Positions 37,228 to 45,519 of a stretch of DNA of 64,000 bases are shown here, in pieces. The position numbers and the translations under genes were made by a program. Under the pieces are notes generated by a model. The model was not told the DNA's origin, searched no databases, and worked only from the letters and a program-made list of their open reading frames with translations. The first letter of the stretch is position 1. Each line of letters opens with the position of its first letter. The stretch is taken from assembly GCA_004211785.1 (NCBI GenBank), contig SHBX01000005.1, positions 1-64,000 on the forward strand. Direction: 5' to 3'. Origin of the DNA: Winogradskyella sp. Its GTDB lineage: Bacteria > Bacteroidota > Bacteroidia > Flavobacteriales > Flavobacteriaceae.

Positions 37228-38595
37228 ATGAAACAAGAACACATTAAACATCTCTATTGGCGAGCAGGCTTTGGAATACATCCTGAGCAGTTAATGGAAG
37301 CCTCCAATAAGTCCAGAGTTGAGGTTGTGGATAATTTGTTTCGAACTTCTGAAAGCATTAATCCGCTAAAAATAGACCTTTCAGATTTTAAGAATTTAGA
37401 TGTAATGGCTCTAAAGTCTAAACCAAAATTGCTTAAAGAGTTGGCAGTAAAAAGCAGGAAACAAATTTTAGATTTAAATACGGCTTGGATTGATAAAATG
37501 GTTTCTTCGGAAGACGTATTACGAGAACGAATGACATTGTTTTGGTCAAACCATTTTGTTTGTGGAGATAAAAGTGTAGTGCATATGCAACAATACAATA
37601 ATACCATACGAACACATGCACTTGGCAATTTTGGAGATTTTGTAAAAGCCATTTCTATAGAGGCTGCCATGATAAAATACCTTAATCTAAAACAAAACAA
37701 GAAGGCTGAACCTAATGAGAATTTTGCTCGAGAATTGATGGAGCTTTTTACTTTAGGGACAGGAAACTATTCAGAAAAAGACATCAAAGAAAGTGCAAGA
37801 GCATTCACAGGATACTTTAATCGTTTTGATGGCAGTTTTAGGCTAAGAAAATTTCAGCACGACTATGGACAAAAAACCTTTTTTGGAGAAATAGGAAATT
37901 TTGATGGCGATGATATCATAGATATTATTTTAAAAAAGCGTCAATGCGCAGAATTTATCTGCGAAAAAGTCTATCGTTATTTTGTCAATGAAACAATAGA
38001 TAAATTGCATGTAGAGTTAATGACTGACTTATTTTATAAGGATTACAATGTTGAAATATTGATGCGTTTTGTGTTTACTCAAGATTGGTTTTATGAAGAT
38101 AAAAACATAGGCGCTAAAATAAAATCACCAGTAGATTTTTTAGTAGGTTTATCTAGAACTGTTCCTGTAAATTATAAGAATAAAAAGGCGCTGATTAAGC
38201 TCCAAAAATTATTAGGACAGACGCTGTTAAATCCACCAAATGTAGCAGGTTGGAAAGGACATAAAGCATGGATAGATGCCAATACAATTATGGTGCGTTT
38301 AAAACTACCATCCATTTTGCTAAATGGCGGCATCATTGCTTTGGATGATGAAAAAGACCGATTAAGGCGTCAGTATTTCAATAAAAATAAAGAGAAACTA
38401 CCAATGCGAACTTCACCAGATTGGGATAAGTTTCAAAAAGATTTTAAAAGCGTAGCTAGTGAAGATTTAAGTTCTATTTTAATTAATGGAGAAATTAATA
38501 AAGGTACGATGTCTCTTATAGCATCTATGGACAAAGATTCAAAACAAAAGTTTTGCATTCAGTTAATGTCTTTACCAGAATATCAAATGTGTTAG
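37228..38595 (+). CDS. DUF1800 domain protein
   Basis: A 455-residue member of DUF1800, mostly alpha-helical. Characteristic segments are HLYWRAGFGIHPEQL near the N-terminus, MTLFWSNHFVCG, NENFARELMELFTLG and the C-terminal LLNPPNVAGWKGHKAWID. No signal peptide is visible at the N-terminus, although many family members are exported with a DUF1501 partner. Function is unknown; proposals include envelope-associated enzymes. The partner gene begins 2 bases after its stop and encodes a DUF1501 protein, the usual pairing. Confidence 0.88.
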   Translation: MKQEHIKHLYWRAGFGIHPEQLMEASNKSRVEVVDNLFRTSESINPLKIDLSDFKNLDVMALKSKPKLLKELAVKSRKQILDLNTAWIDKMVSSEDVLRERMTLFWSNHFVCGDKSVVHMQQYNNTIRTHALGNFGDFVKAISIEAAMIKYLNLKQNKKAEPNENFARELMELFTLGTGNYSEKDIKESARAFTGYFNRFDGSFRLRKFQHDYGQKTFFGEIGNFDGDDIIDIILKKRQCAEFICEKVYRYFVNETIDKLHVELMTDLFYKDYNVEILMRFVFTQDWFYEDKNIGAKIKSPVDFLVGLSRTVPVNYKNKKALIKLQKLLGQTLLNPPNVAGWKGHKAWIDANTIMVRLKLPSILLNGGIIALDDEKDRLRRQYFNKNKEKLPMRTSPDWDKFQKDFKSVASEDLSSILINGEINKGTMSLIASMDKDSKQKFCIQLMSLPEYQMC

Positions 38596-38597
38596 TT

Positions 38598-39785
38598 ATG
38601 GAGAGAAGAGATTTTTTAAAAAATTCGGCATTGGCAAGTAGCCTCTTTTTTGTTCCTAATTTTGTGAGAGCATTTGAGGGTTTTGATGCAAAATCAATTG
38701 GTTACAAGCGTTTAGTTATTATTCAATTATCTGGAGGAAACGATGGATTAAATACTATTATTCCGTACAATAACGACTTGTATTATAACGCGAGACCAAC
38801 CTTAGCCATTAAAAAGGATGTTATAAAATTAAATGATGATTTGGCGCTTCATCCCAGTCTAAAACCATTACAAAGTCTTTATGATAATGGCGAATTATCT
38901 ATTATAAATAATGTGGGCTATCCAAACCCTGTTCGTTCTCACTTTAGGTCTATGGACATTTGGCAATCTGGTAGCTCTAGTGATGAATATTTGCAAAGTG
39001 GTTGGATTGGCCGTTTCCTAGATAAACATGGAAAGCAACCATATAATGCTATAGAATTTGATGAGACACTAAGTCTTGCTCTAAAGGGAAAGCACTTCAA
39101 CGGTATAGCTACAAATGATTACCAAACGTTATATAAAACAGCTCGTGACCCTTATTTTCAGAAGGTATTGAATCATTATAACGACCAACATTTATCGGAG
39201 CATAACTTAGGATATTTGTATAAGAATATGATTGATGCCAAGTCATCTGCAAAATATATTTATGAGAAAACTAAAGTAAAGTTATCTCAAGAAGAATATC
39301 CACAGAATACCTTTGCTACGCAGTTAAAAAATACAGCTCGATTTATTAATTCTGGTTTAAAAACAAAAGTGTTTTATAATGCTTTAGATGGTTTTGATAC
39401 ACATGCCAATCAGCAAAATCCTCAAAAAAGATTGTTGTCTGTTTATGCAGAAGCGTTATCTGCTTTTATCAAGGATTTAAAACGTAACGGTACTTTTGAA
39501 GACACATTGATTCTTACGTTTTCAGAGTTTGGAAGACGTGTTAAACAGAATGCTGCCAATGGTACGGACCATGGTTCTGCAAATAATGTATTTGTCATTG
39601 GAAAGAATTTGAAGACTGCTGGAATCTACAATAACCTCTCATCACTTAGTGATTTGGATGATAATGGCGATTTAAAATTCACTATAGATTTTAGACAAGT
39701 CTATGCCACTATTATAGAAAATTGGTTAGGTACATCTACAGAAGGTATTATTAGTTTGCCACAAGAAAAATTGAATGTCATATAA
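38598..39785 (+). CDS. DUF1501 protein with Tat-type signal peptide
   Basis: A 395-residue protein from ATG at 38598; an upstream in-frame ATG at 38553 overlaps the previous gene and would displace the signal, so it is rejected. The N-terminus MERRDFLKNSALASSLFF has the twin-arginine pattern RRDFLK, indicating folded export. The DUF1501 domain has the alkaline-phosphatase/sulfatase-like layout: LVIIQLSGGNDGLNTI at the start, then NALDGFDTHANQ and FSEFGRRVKQNAANGTDHGSAN. Histidines and aspartates suggest metal binding; substrate unknown. It is translationally coupled to the DUF1800 gene. Confidence 0.9.
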   Translation: MERRDFLKNSALASSLFFVPNFVRAFEGFDAKSIGYKRLVIIQLSGGNDGLNTIIPYNNDLYYNARPTLAIKKDVIKLNDDLALHPSLKPLQSLYDNGELSIINNVGYPNPVRSHFRSMDIWQSGSSSDEYLQSGWIGRFLDKHGKQPYNAIEFDETLSLALKGKHFNGIATNDYQTLYKTARDPYFQKVLNHYNDQHLSEHNLGYLYKNMIDAKSSAKYIYEKTKVKLSQEEYPQNTFATQLKNTARFINSGLKTKVFYNALDGFDTHANQQNPQKRLLSVYAEALSAFIKDLKRNGTFEDTLILTFSEFGRRVKQNAANGTDHGSANNVFVIGKNLKTAGIYNNLSSLSDLDDNGDLKFTIDFRQVYATIIENWLGTSTEGIISLPQEKLNVI

Positions 39786-39833
39786 TAAAAAACCTTACTT
39801 CAATGCCAAAACGTTGTTGGGAGAAGTAAGGTT
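39785..39833 (-). terminator. terminator for the minus-strand operon
   Basis: Arms AACCTTACTTC (39791-39801) and GAAGTAAGGTT (39823-39833); the T-run lies on the minus strand, so it stops transcripts arriving from the AlbA_2 gene. The rest of the gap to 39978 shows no gene. Confidence 0.55.
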
Positions 39834-39978
39834 ATATATGATAGTTGCTTTTTAATAGCATAGTAAAGTTAATTATAGACTTCTGAAATTAAGATTATTA
39901 TAGATTAATTACAATAAAATTAGAGGACTAGTTTTTGTTGGTAAAAATAACCGATGAAAACATCTGAAAATCATAGGC

Positions 39979-41112
39979 TTAGTTGTATTTTACTTTCCTT
40001 AAAATACGCATGGTTAACTTGTAACCCTCGTAAATTGACTTGCTGTAAGACTTCAAAAGTGGTTTAGCTTCTTCTAATTTATCTATTGCATTTTCAAAAT
40101 GATTGAGGTAACAAATAAGATAAGTTGCAGATAGGTTTTTTAAATCTTCGGTTTCGTTAAGCTTTAATGGTAAACCTTTTTTTAATTTTTCTAATAATGA
40201 ATTATTTGAGTTGTAGATATGATGCAATATTTTTTTATCAAACTGTGGTGGCTCAAACAATAAATTGGTTTCAATAGAATAGTTGCCATTATGACCAAAG
40301 TCTATAACCGTTTCTTCTAGCTTATAATATTTATCGTTATTATGGAGCCCAAGTTTCACATACTCGATAATAGTAAAATAGTTATCTGTGTAAGAAATTG
40401 AAACTTCATCTAGTGCGGAATAAAAAAGACGTTTTTGCTCGTTTATTAATTCGATGTCTACACGAGAGAAAAAGATTTCTTCATTGACTTCTTTTTTCTG
40501 ACCAGCCCAACACAAAACAAAATATTCTTTAAAGACTTTATAATTTGGATTAAAATCTTCTCGTTTTTTCAGAAAATCAAAAACGCCATCTAAAGTGAGT
40601 TCAATATTATTTAAGGCGTGATTTTCAATAGCTGAAACAATTTCAGAATTCACATCTTTAATTTCAATATCAAATACTTTTGGCATACTCATACTGCCAT
40701 CTCTGAAAAAGACAGCACCGCCATAGTATTTCCAAATATTTTTTCGGAGTGATGTTATTTGATTGTTGGGTCTAATGGTTACCAGACCAACAACCTTATC
40801 GTCTGCTAGATGCGGGAAAGGAATATTCTCGTACTGAACAATTGGCGGATGCGTGAGGTAGGCATTTATTAAATTTTGAATTTTGCTATCATCAAAAAAA
40901 TCCACACCGTTAATCTTATTATCAGCATCGTCAACACCAATGACGATGTAAGAGTTGTTTTTTGGATTACTATTAGAAAGCGCACAAATATGTTTTAAGA
41001 ACTTTGCTTTGCCTTCTTTATAACTAAGGTTCAATTTTCGTTTTTTGTCATAAAAACTGTTCTCGTCGTTATGAGCGAGTAGGTTTTTAATTAAAAGGCG
41101 TTTGTTAATCAT
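39979..41112 (-). CDS. AlbA_2 (Schlafen-like) putative DNA/ATP-binding protein
   Basis: A 377-residue protein whose first 170 residues resemble the AlbA_2 domain, with the signature FLKHICALSNSNPKNNSYIVIGVDDADNKINGV cut here into the parts SNSNPKNNSYIVIGVDD and the following HPPIVQYENI. AlbA_2 proteins are often annotated as putative ATP-binding or transcriptional regulators. The C-terminal 200 residues are a helical region of unknown function. Translation probably couples to the HD protein gene upstream (3 bases). No helix-turn-helix was noted, so DNA binding is inferred from the family only. Confidence 0.8.
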   Translation of the reverse strand: MINKRLLIKNLLAHNDENSFYDKKRKLNLSYKEGKAKFLKHICALSNSNPKNNSYIVIGVDDADNKINGVDFFDDSKIQNLINAYLTHPPIVQYENIPFPHLADDKVVGLVTIRPNNQITSLRKNIWKYYGGAVFFRDGSMSMPKVFDIEIKDVNSEIVSAIENHALNNIELTLDGVFDFLKKREDFNPNYKVFKEYFVLCWAGQKKEVNEEIFFSRVDIELINEQKRLFYSALDEVSISYTDNYFTIIEYVKLGLHNNDKYYKLEETVIDFGHNGNYSIETNLLFEPPQFDKKILHHIYNSNNSLLEKLKKGLPLKLNETEDLKNLSATYLICYLNHFENAIDKLEEAKPLLKSYSKSIYEGYKLTMRILRKVKYN

Positions 41113-41115
41113 AAA

Positions 41116-41748
41116 TTATAGTAACTCAATTTCTTTTTTAATGTTCATTCTTGCTTGCGACTCAAACTTAAATCTATATTCTTCTGTAAAGTATAAGTGT
41201 TCTCTTTCTAAAAAATATAATAAGACCTTTTTCCGTCCAGGTTTATACATAAAATTAGGATATATTTTATACTCTTTACGTATGTTCTGAATGTAGATTA
41301 GATAGCTTTCCCATTTTGTTCCTAAAATAGATAAATCGAAATCTAATAAGTAAGAATTATCAAGATTTTTATTTAAAATAACCTCATGTCTTTTTGTCGA
41401 AATAATCAGATTTTGAATGATTTTTGTTCTTTTTTCTTCAAAATTTAATGATTTTAAGCATTTTTTGGCATAAATCGCACTTTTTTCTTCATTATCTTTT
41501 TTTGTTGATTTACAGATAATATCATGATACCATATAGCAAAATTTATAGCTTCAAAATCATCAAATTTACTTTGATTTTCTTTAGCCTGAAGAAGCATAC
41601 TGTTAATATGAGATAGATTATGATAGTGTCTGTTTTTTTTAGAATAATTAACTGAAATATTATTCCATAAAGTATTAATCAGAATATCATCTTCACTGTA
41701 TTTTGAAGCGAGATTAAACCATTGAAATTTTAATTCAGAGAGTATCAA
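41116..41748 (-). CDS. HD-domain protein, predicted metal-dependent phosphohydrolase
   Basis: A 210-residue protein read here from TTG at 41748, which overlaps the stop codon of the SDR gene; a second TTG at 41787 gives a longer N-terminus inside that gene. Neither is an ATG, so the start is uncertain. The chain has the HD-type pattern RHYHNLSHINSM, then FAIWYHDIICKSTKKDNEEKSA, as in the family of predicted metal-dependent HD phosphohydrolases. It is AT-rich and has a basic C-terminus. The substrate is unknown. It is third in a four-gene minus-strand operon. Confidence 0.78.
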   Translation of the reverse strand: MILSELKFQWFNLASKYSEDDILINTLWNNISVNYSKKNRHYHNLSHINSMLLQAKENQSKFDDFEAINFAIWYHDIICKSTKKDNEEKSAIYAKKCLKSLNFEEKRTKIIQNLIISTKRHEVILNKNLDNSYLLDFDLSILGTKWESYLIYIQNIRKEYKIYPNFMYKPGRKKVLLYFLEREHLYFTEEYRFKFESQARMNIKKEIELL

Positions 41749-42494
41749 GATTTCTTCACAATAGTTGAACTCGCTTGAGCAGTACAAAACATTAAAACGT
41801 CAGCAAGATTAACGTGAGCTGGTCTGCTTATTGCAAAATGTATTACTTCAGCCACATCTTCGGGTTGCAATGCCTTATAACCTTTGTATACATTATCTGC
41901 CGCACTATCGCCTTTAAAGCGCACTTGTGAAAATTCCGTTTCTACCAAACCAGGATTTACTGCACTAACTTTAATACCGTAAGGATTTAGGTCTATACGC
42001 ATGCCTTCGGTAATTGCTAAAACAGCATGTTTACTGGCACAATAGACATTACCTTTAGGATATACTTCTTTACCTGCAGATGACCCAATGTTAATGATAT
42101 GTCCAGACTTACGTTCTGTCATTCCTGGGATAATGGCTTTGCTTACATAAAGTAACCCTTTGACATTAATATCCATCATAGCATCCCAATCATCAATGTT
42201 TCCTGTTTCTATAGGGTCAAGACCATGAGCATTACCAGCATTATTAATTAAAATATCAATGTTTTTAAATCTATCTGGCAATGAATTAATAGCCTCAAAA
42301 GTTTTGTCTTTATCACGAACATCAAAATTTAAGGTATGTACATCTGCTTCTCGAGACAATGCTTTTTGTACAATGTCTAAACGTTCTTGACGCCTTCCGC
42401 ATAAGACCAAATCAATCCCTTGTTTAGCAAATTCATGTGCTGTTGCTCTTCCTATTCCGCTGGTTGCACCTGTAATTAATGCTGTTTTTTTCAT
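41745..42494 (-). CDS. short-chain dehydrogenase/reductase
   Basis: A 249-residue classical SDR. It has the nucleotide motif TGATSGIGRA (about 8-17), NNAG (about 86-89), the catalytic serine in INIGSSAGKEVYPKG and the YCASKHA catalytic Tyr and Lys. The sequence resembles YdfG-type 3-hydroxy acid dehydrogenases (NPGLVETEFSQVRFKGD). An arginine in VLCGRRQERL suggests NADP rather than NAD. It follows the aldo/keto reductase by 16 bases. Confidence 0.9.
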   Translation of the reverse strand: MKKTALITGATSGIGRATAHEFAKQGIDLVLCGRRQERLDIVQKALSREADVHTLNFDVRDKDKTFEAINSLPDRFKNIDILINNAGNAHGLDPIETGNIDDWDAMMDINVKGLLYVSKAIIPGMTERKSGHIINIGSSAGKEVYPKGNVYCASKHAVLAITEGMRIDLNPYGIKVSAVNPGLVETEFSQVRFKGDSAADNVYKGYKALQPEDVAEVIHFAISRPAHVNLADVLMFCTAQASSTIVKKS

Positions 42495-42510
42495 ACTGTC
42501 TTTAGTTTTA

Positions 42511-43377
42511 TTAAGGCACTTTGTGTCCTTGAGCTGCTACCAAAATCAAGAACCAATCTTCGAGCTCTAATTCAATTCTTGTCGCTTCCATGGCTTGTTG
42601 TAATCTTTCTTTATTTGTAGTACCAACAACGGGTGTAATATTAGAAGGATGCTTTAGTAACCATGCCAAAAGCAATTGATCTTCAGTAGTATTATATTTA
42701 CCCATTAGAGCACCCAATTGTTTGTGTATGCGTCTGGTTTGCTCTGTGTCTTCTTTAAAAACTAAACCTAAAGGCGACCATGCCATAGGTTGCACACCGT
42801 TAGTTAGCATATAATCTAGTGTGCCATCATGCATGGCTTGGTGCGCAGTTAATGAAAATTCAATCTGATTGACATCAACATCCATTCGTAATCCAATCAT
42901 ATCCATTTGTGATGGTGTAAAATTAGAAACACCAAAGTCTATAATTTTACCTTGTTTTTTTAAGATTGAAATGGCTTCAGCAATTTCATTAGGCTGCATT
43001 AAAGGGCTTGGTCGATGTAGTAAAAGCAAGTCTAGATATTCAGTCTGAAGATGTTTTAGAGACTCTTCAACTGACCAAATAATATAATCTTTGCAATAAT
43101 CGTAGTGTTTAACTTTATTATTTCGATTATCACTCATGTACTGAATGCCGCATTTCGAAATCAGCTGAATATCTTCTCGTTTTGCTCCAGAAGTTGTAAA
43201 TGCTTTCCCAAACTCCGCTTCTGTGGTGTAACCACCATAAATATCTGCATGGTCAAAGGTGGTTATTCCAACAGATAAGCAATGTTGTATCATAGCGTCC
43301 ATTTCGGAGGTTGAGAATTGTTTCCCCCAAACACCCCAAGTCATTGTTCCGCTAATTATTTTAGAATATTTTGACAC
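42511..43377 (-). CDS. aldo/keto reductase
   Basis: A 288-residue member of the aldo/keto reductase superfamily, YdhF-like in its motifs. Active-site residues are recognisable: Asp and Tyr in FDHADIYGGYTTEAEFG, Lys in ISKCGIQ and the His of LLLHRPSPLM. NADPH-binding segments (AWSPLGLVF and VVGTTNKERLQQ) are present. It reduces a carbonyl substrate that cannot be named. It is the first gene of the operon with SDR, HD and AlbA_2 genes. Confidence 0.9.
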   Translation of the reverse strand: MSKYSKIISGTMTWGVWGKQFSTSEMDAMIQHCLSVGITTFDHADIYGGYTTEAEFGKAFTTSGAKREDIQLISKCGIQYMSDNRNNKVKHYDYCKDYIIWSVEESLKHLQTEYLDLLLLHRPSPLMQPNEIAEAISILKKQGKIIDFGVSNFTPSQMDMIGLRMDVDVNQIEFSLTAHQAMHDGTLDYMLTNGVQPMAWSPLGLVFKEDTEQTRRIHKQLGALMGKYNTTEDQLLLAWLLKHPSNITPVVGTTNKERLQQAMEATRIELELEDWFLILVAAQGHKVP

Positions 43378-43573
43378 TTTATAATGCTATTTTTTTAGTT
43401 ACAGTAAAAATATCCAATTTATATGTAAAAATAACCTTCAGAATAAGGTTAACACTAATTATAAAAAAGCGTAGTATTTTTAACCAATCATTAACAGCGT
43501 AGGTAGAATAATTTTAACAATTTGCGAAACTGATATCGAAAGACAGATTAAACGGTTGAAAAACTTATAAAAC

Positions 43574-44575
43574 ATGGAAGAAACCAATACAATTGATATA
43601 AAATCAATTAATGAAAAGATTGAAAAAGAAAGTGCATTTGTAGACTTGCTAACCTTAGAAATGAACAAGGTTATTGTCGGGCAAAAACACATGGTAGAAC
43701 GATTGCTGATAGGTCTTTTAGGTCAAGGTCATATTTTACTAGAAGGTGTTCCGGGATTGGCAAAAACTTTGGCAATTAACACTCTGTCTAGAGCTGTTTC
43801 AGGGAGTTTTAGTCGTATTCAGTTTACACCAGATTTATTACCTGCTGATGTAGTTGGTACATTAATATACAATATTAAAGAGAATGATTTCTCTATTAAA
43901 AAGGGACCAATATTTGCCAATTTTGTATTGGCAGATGAGATAAATAGAGCGCCTGCAAAAGTGCAATCGGCATTGTTAGAAGCCATGCAAGAAAAACAGG
44001 TAACTATTGGTGATGAAACTTTTATTTTAGACAAGCCATTTTTGGTAATGGCAACTCAAAATCCAGTAGAACAAGAAGGAACTTATCCATTACCTGAAGC
44101 GCAAGTTGACCGTTTTATGTTAAAAACGGTAATTGATTACCCAAAACAGGCAGAAGAACAATTAATAATGCGTGCCAATTTAAAAGGCACTTGGGATAAA
44201 GTAAATCCAGTGGTTTCTGTAGAACAGATTCTAAAAGCTCAAAGCGCAGTTCGTGAAGTATATATGGATGAGAAGATTGAAAAATATATTCTAGACATCA
44301 TCTTTGCGACACGTTATCCTGAAAATTATAGCCTTTCAGATTTAAAAGCATTGATTTCTTTTGGAGCTTCTCCTCGAGGAAGTATTAATCTTGCCATTGC
44401 CGCAAAGTGTTACGCTTTTATTAGGCGTCGTGGTTATGTAATCCCTGAAGATGTTAGAGCTGTTGTTCATGATGTGTTACGTCACAGAATAGGTGTCACT
44501 TATGAAGCTGAAGCTGAAAATGTAACGTCTGAAGACATTATTAATAAGATTGTCAATCAAATCGAAGTACCATAA
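43574..44575 (+). CDS. MoxR family AAA+ ATPase
   Basis: A 333-residue AAA+ ATPase with Walker A GVPGLAKT (58-65), Walker B FVLADEINRA (Asp120, Glu121), sensor region ATQNPVEQEGTYPLPEAQVDRF and the lid domain with SFGASPRGS. MoxR proteins act as chaperones for von Willebrand factor proteins, here the BatA/BatB pair downstream. It opens the bat operon; the next gene is 74 bases away across an AT-rich repeat. Confidence 0.93.
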   Translation: MEETNTIDIKSINEKIEKESAFVDLLTLEMNKVIVGQKHMVERLLIGLLGQGHILLEGVPGLAKTLAINTLSRAVSGSFSRIQFTPDLLPADVVGTLIYNIKENDFSIKKGPIFANFVLADEINRAPAKVQSALLEAMQEKQVTIGDETFILDKPFLVMATQNPVEQEGTYPLPEAQVDRFMLKTVIDYPKQAEEQLIMRANLKGTWDKVNPVVSVEQILKAQSAVREVYMDEKIEKYILDIIFATRYPENYSLSDLKALISFGASPRGSINLAIAAKCYAFIRRRGYVIPEDVRAVVHDVLRHRIGVTYEAEAENVTSEDIINKIVNQIEVP

Positions 44576-44601
44576 AATTTTAGATTTTAGAATTACGAAT
44601 A

Positions 44602-44643
44602 ACGATTTCAGAAATCGTAAATCAACAATCTTCAATCGTAAAT
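44602..44643. repeat. intergenic AATCGTAAAT repeat with palindrome
   Basis: The palindrome ACGATTTC-A-GAAATCGT (44602-44618) is followed by AATCGTAAAT twice (44613-44622 and 44634-44643). It fills the 74-base gap between moxR and the DUF58 gene. The style matches AT-rich repeats I recall from intergenic DNA in flavobacteria. Confidence 0.5.
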
Positions 44644-44649
44644 TGAAAA

Positions 44650-45516
44650 ATGGATACCAAAGAACTTCTTAAAAAAGTACGAAAAATAGAGATTAAGACA
44701 CGTCGATTGTCTGATCATATTTTTGGAGGCGAATATCACTCGACTTTCAAAGGTCGCGGTATGACTTTTTCTGAAGTACGCCAATATCAGTTTGGAGATG
44801 ATGTGCGTAATATTGATTGGAATGTTACTGCACGAACAAATGAGCCACATGTAAAGGTTTTTGAAGAAGAACGAGAATTAACTATGATGCTCATGGCTGA
44901 TGTCTCAGGAAGTAAATTATTTGGGACACAAAACCAATTTAAAGATGAAATTGTAACCGAGATTGCTGCAACGTTGGCTTTTTCTGCTACTCAGAACAAC
45001 GATAAAATAGGATTGATTTTATTTTCTGATGATATCGAATTATTTATTCCACCTAAAAAAGGTCGTTCTCACGTATTGAGAATTATTCGTGAATTATTAG
45101 AATTCAAGCCAAAAAGTAAAAAGACAAATATTTCTGAAGCATTAAAGTTCTTATCTAATGTGATGAAGAAAAAAGCCATTGTTTTTATGCTTTCAGATTT
45201 TGTTGCTGACGATTATAAGCAAACGCTTAAAATTACTGCTGGTAAACATGATATTACAGGCATTAGAGTTTTTGATAAACATGAAGCCGAAATTCCAAAT
45301 ATTGGAATGGTGCAAATGCAAGACGAAGAAACTGACGAATTACTACTAGTAAATACCGCTTCCAAAAAAGTGCGAAATGATTATGGTAAATTTTATAACG
45401 AAAAAGTAGCGTATTATAAAGATGCGTTTACCAAATCTGGTGCAGGAACAATAGATTGCCGAGTTGATGAGAGTTATGTAAAAAAGCTGTTAGGTTATTT
45501 TAAAAGAAGAGGATAA
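44650..45516 (+). CDS. DUF58 domain protein (MoxR-associated, vWA-like)
   Basis: A 288-residue DUF58 protein with the defining N-terminal pattern YHSTFKGRGMTFSEVRQYQFGDDVRNIDWNVTART (given in two parts: GRGMTFSEVRQYQFGDD and RNIDWNVTARTNEPHVK) and the EERELTMMLMADVSGS segment that begins the vWA-like fold. No transmembrane helix is evident. It is the second gene of the bat operon and probably partners MoxR in maturing cell-envelope proteins. Confidence 0.92.
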   Translation: MDTKELLKKVRKIEIKTRRLSDHIFGGEYHSTFKGRGMTFSEVRQYQFGDDVRNIDWNVTARTNEPHVKVFEEERELTMMLMADVSGSKLFGTQNQFKDEIVTEIAATLAFSATQNNDKIGLILFSDDIELFIPPKKGRSHVLRIIRELLEFKPKSKKTNISEALKFLSNVMKKKAIVFMLSDFVADDYKQTLKITAGKHDITGIRVFDKHEAEIPNIGMVQMQDEETDELLLVNTASKKVRNDYGKFYNEKVAYYKDAFTKSGAGTIDCRVDESYVKKLLGYFKRRG

Positions 45517-45519
45517 GCA

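Noticed and set aside
37254..37700. Antisense frame of 148 codons opposite the DUF1800 gene
   Set aside because: Within a well-supported gene; no domain, no start context.
39785..39833. Attenuator on the plus strand after the DUF1501 gene
   Set aside because: The T-run lies on the minus strand only, so it was called a minus-strand terminator.
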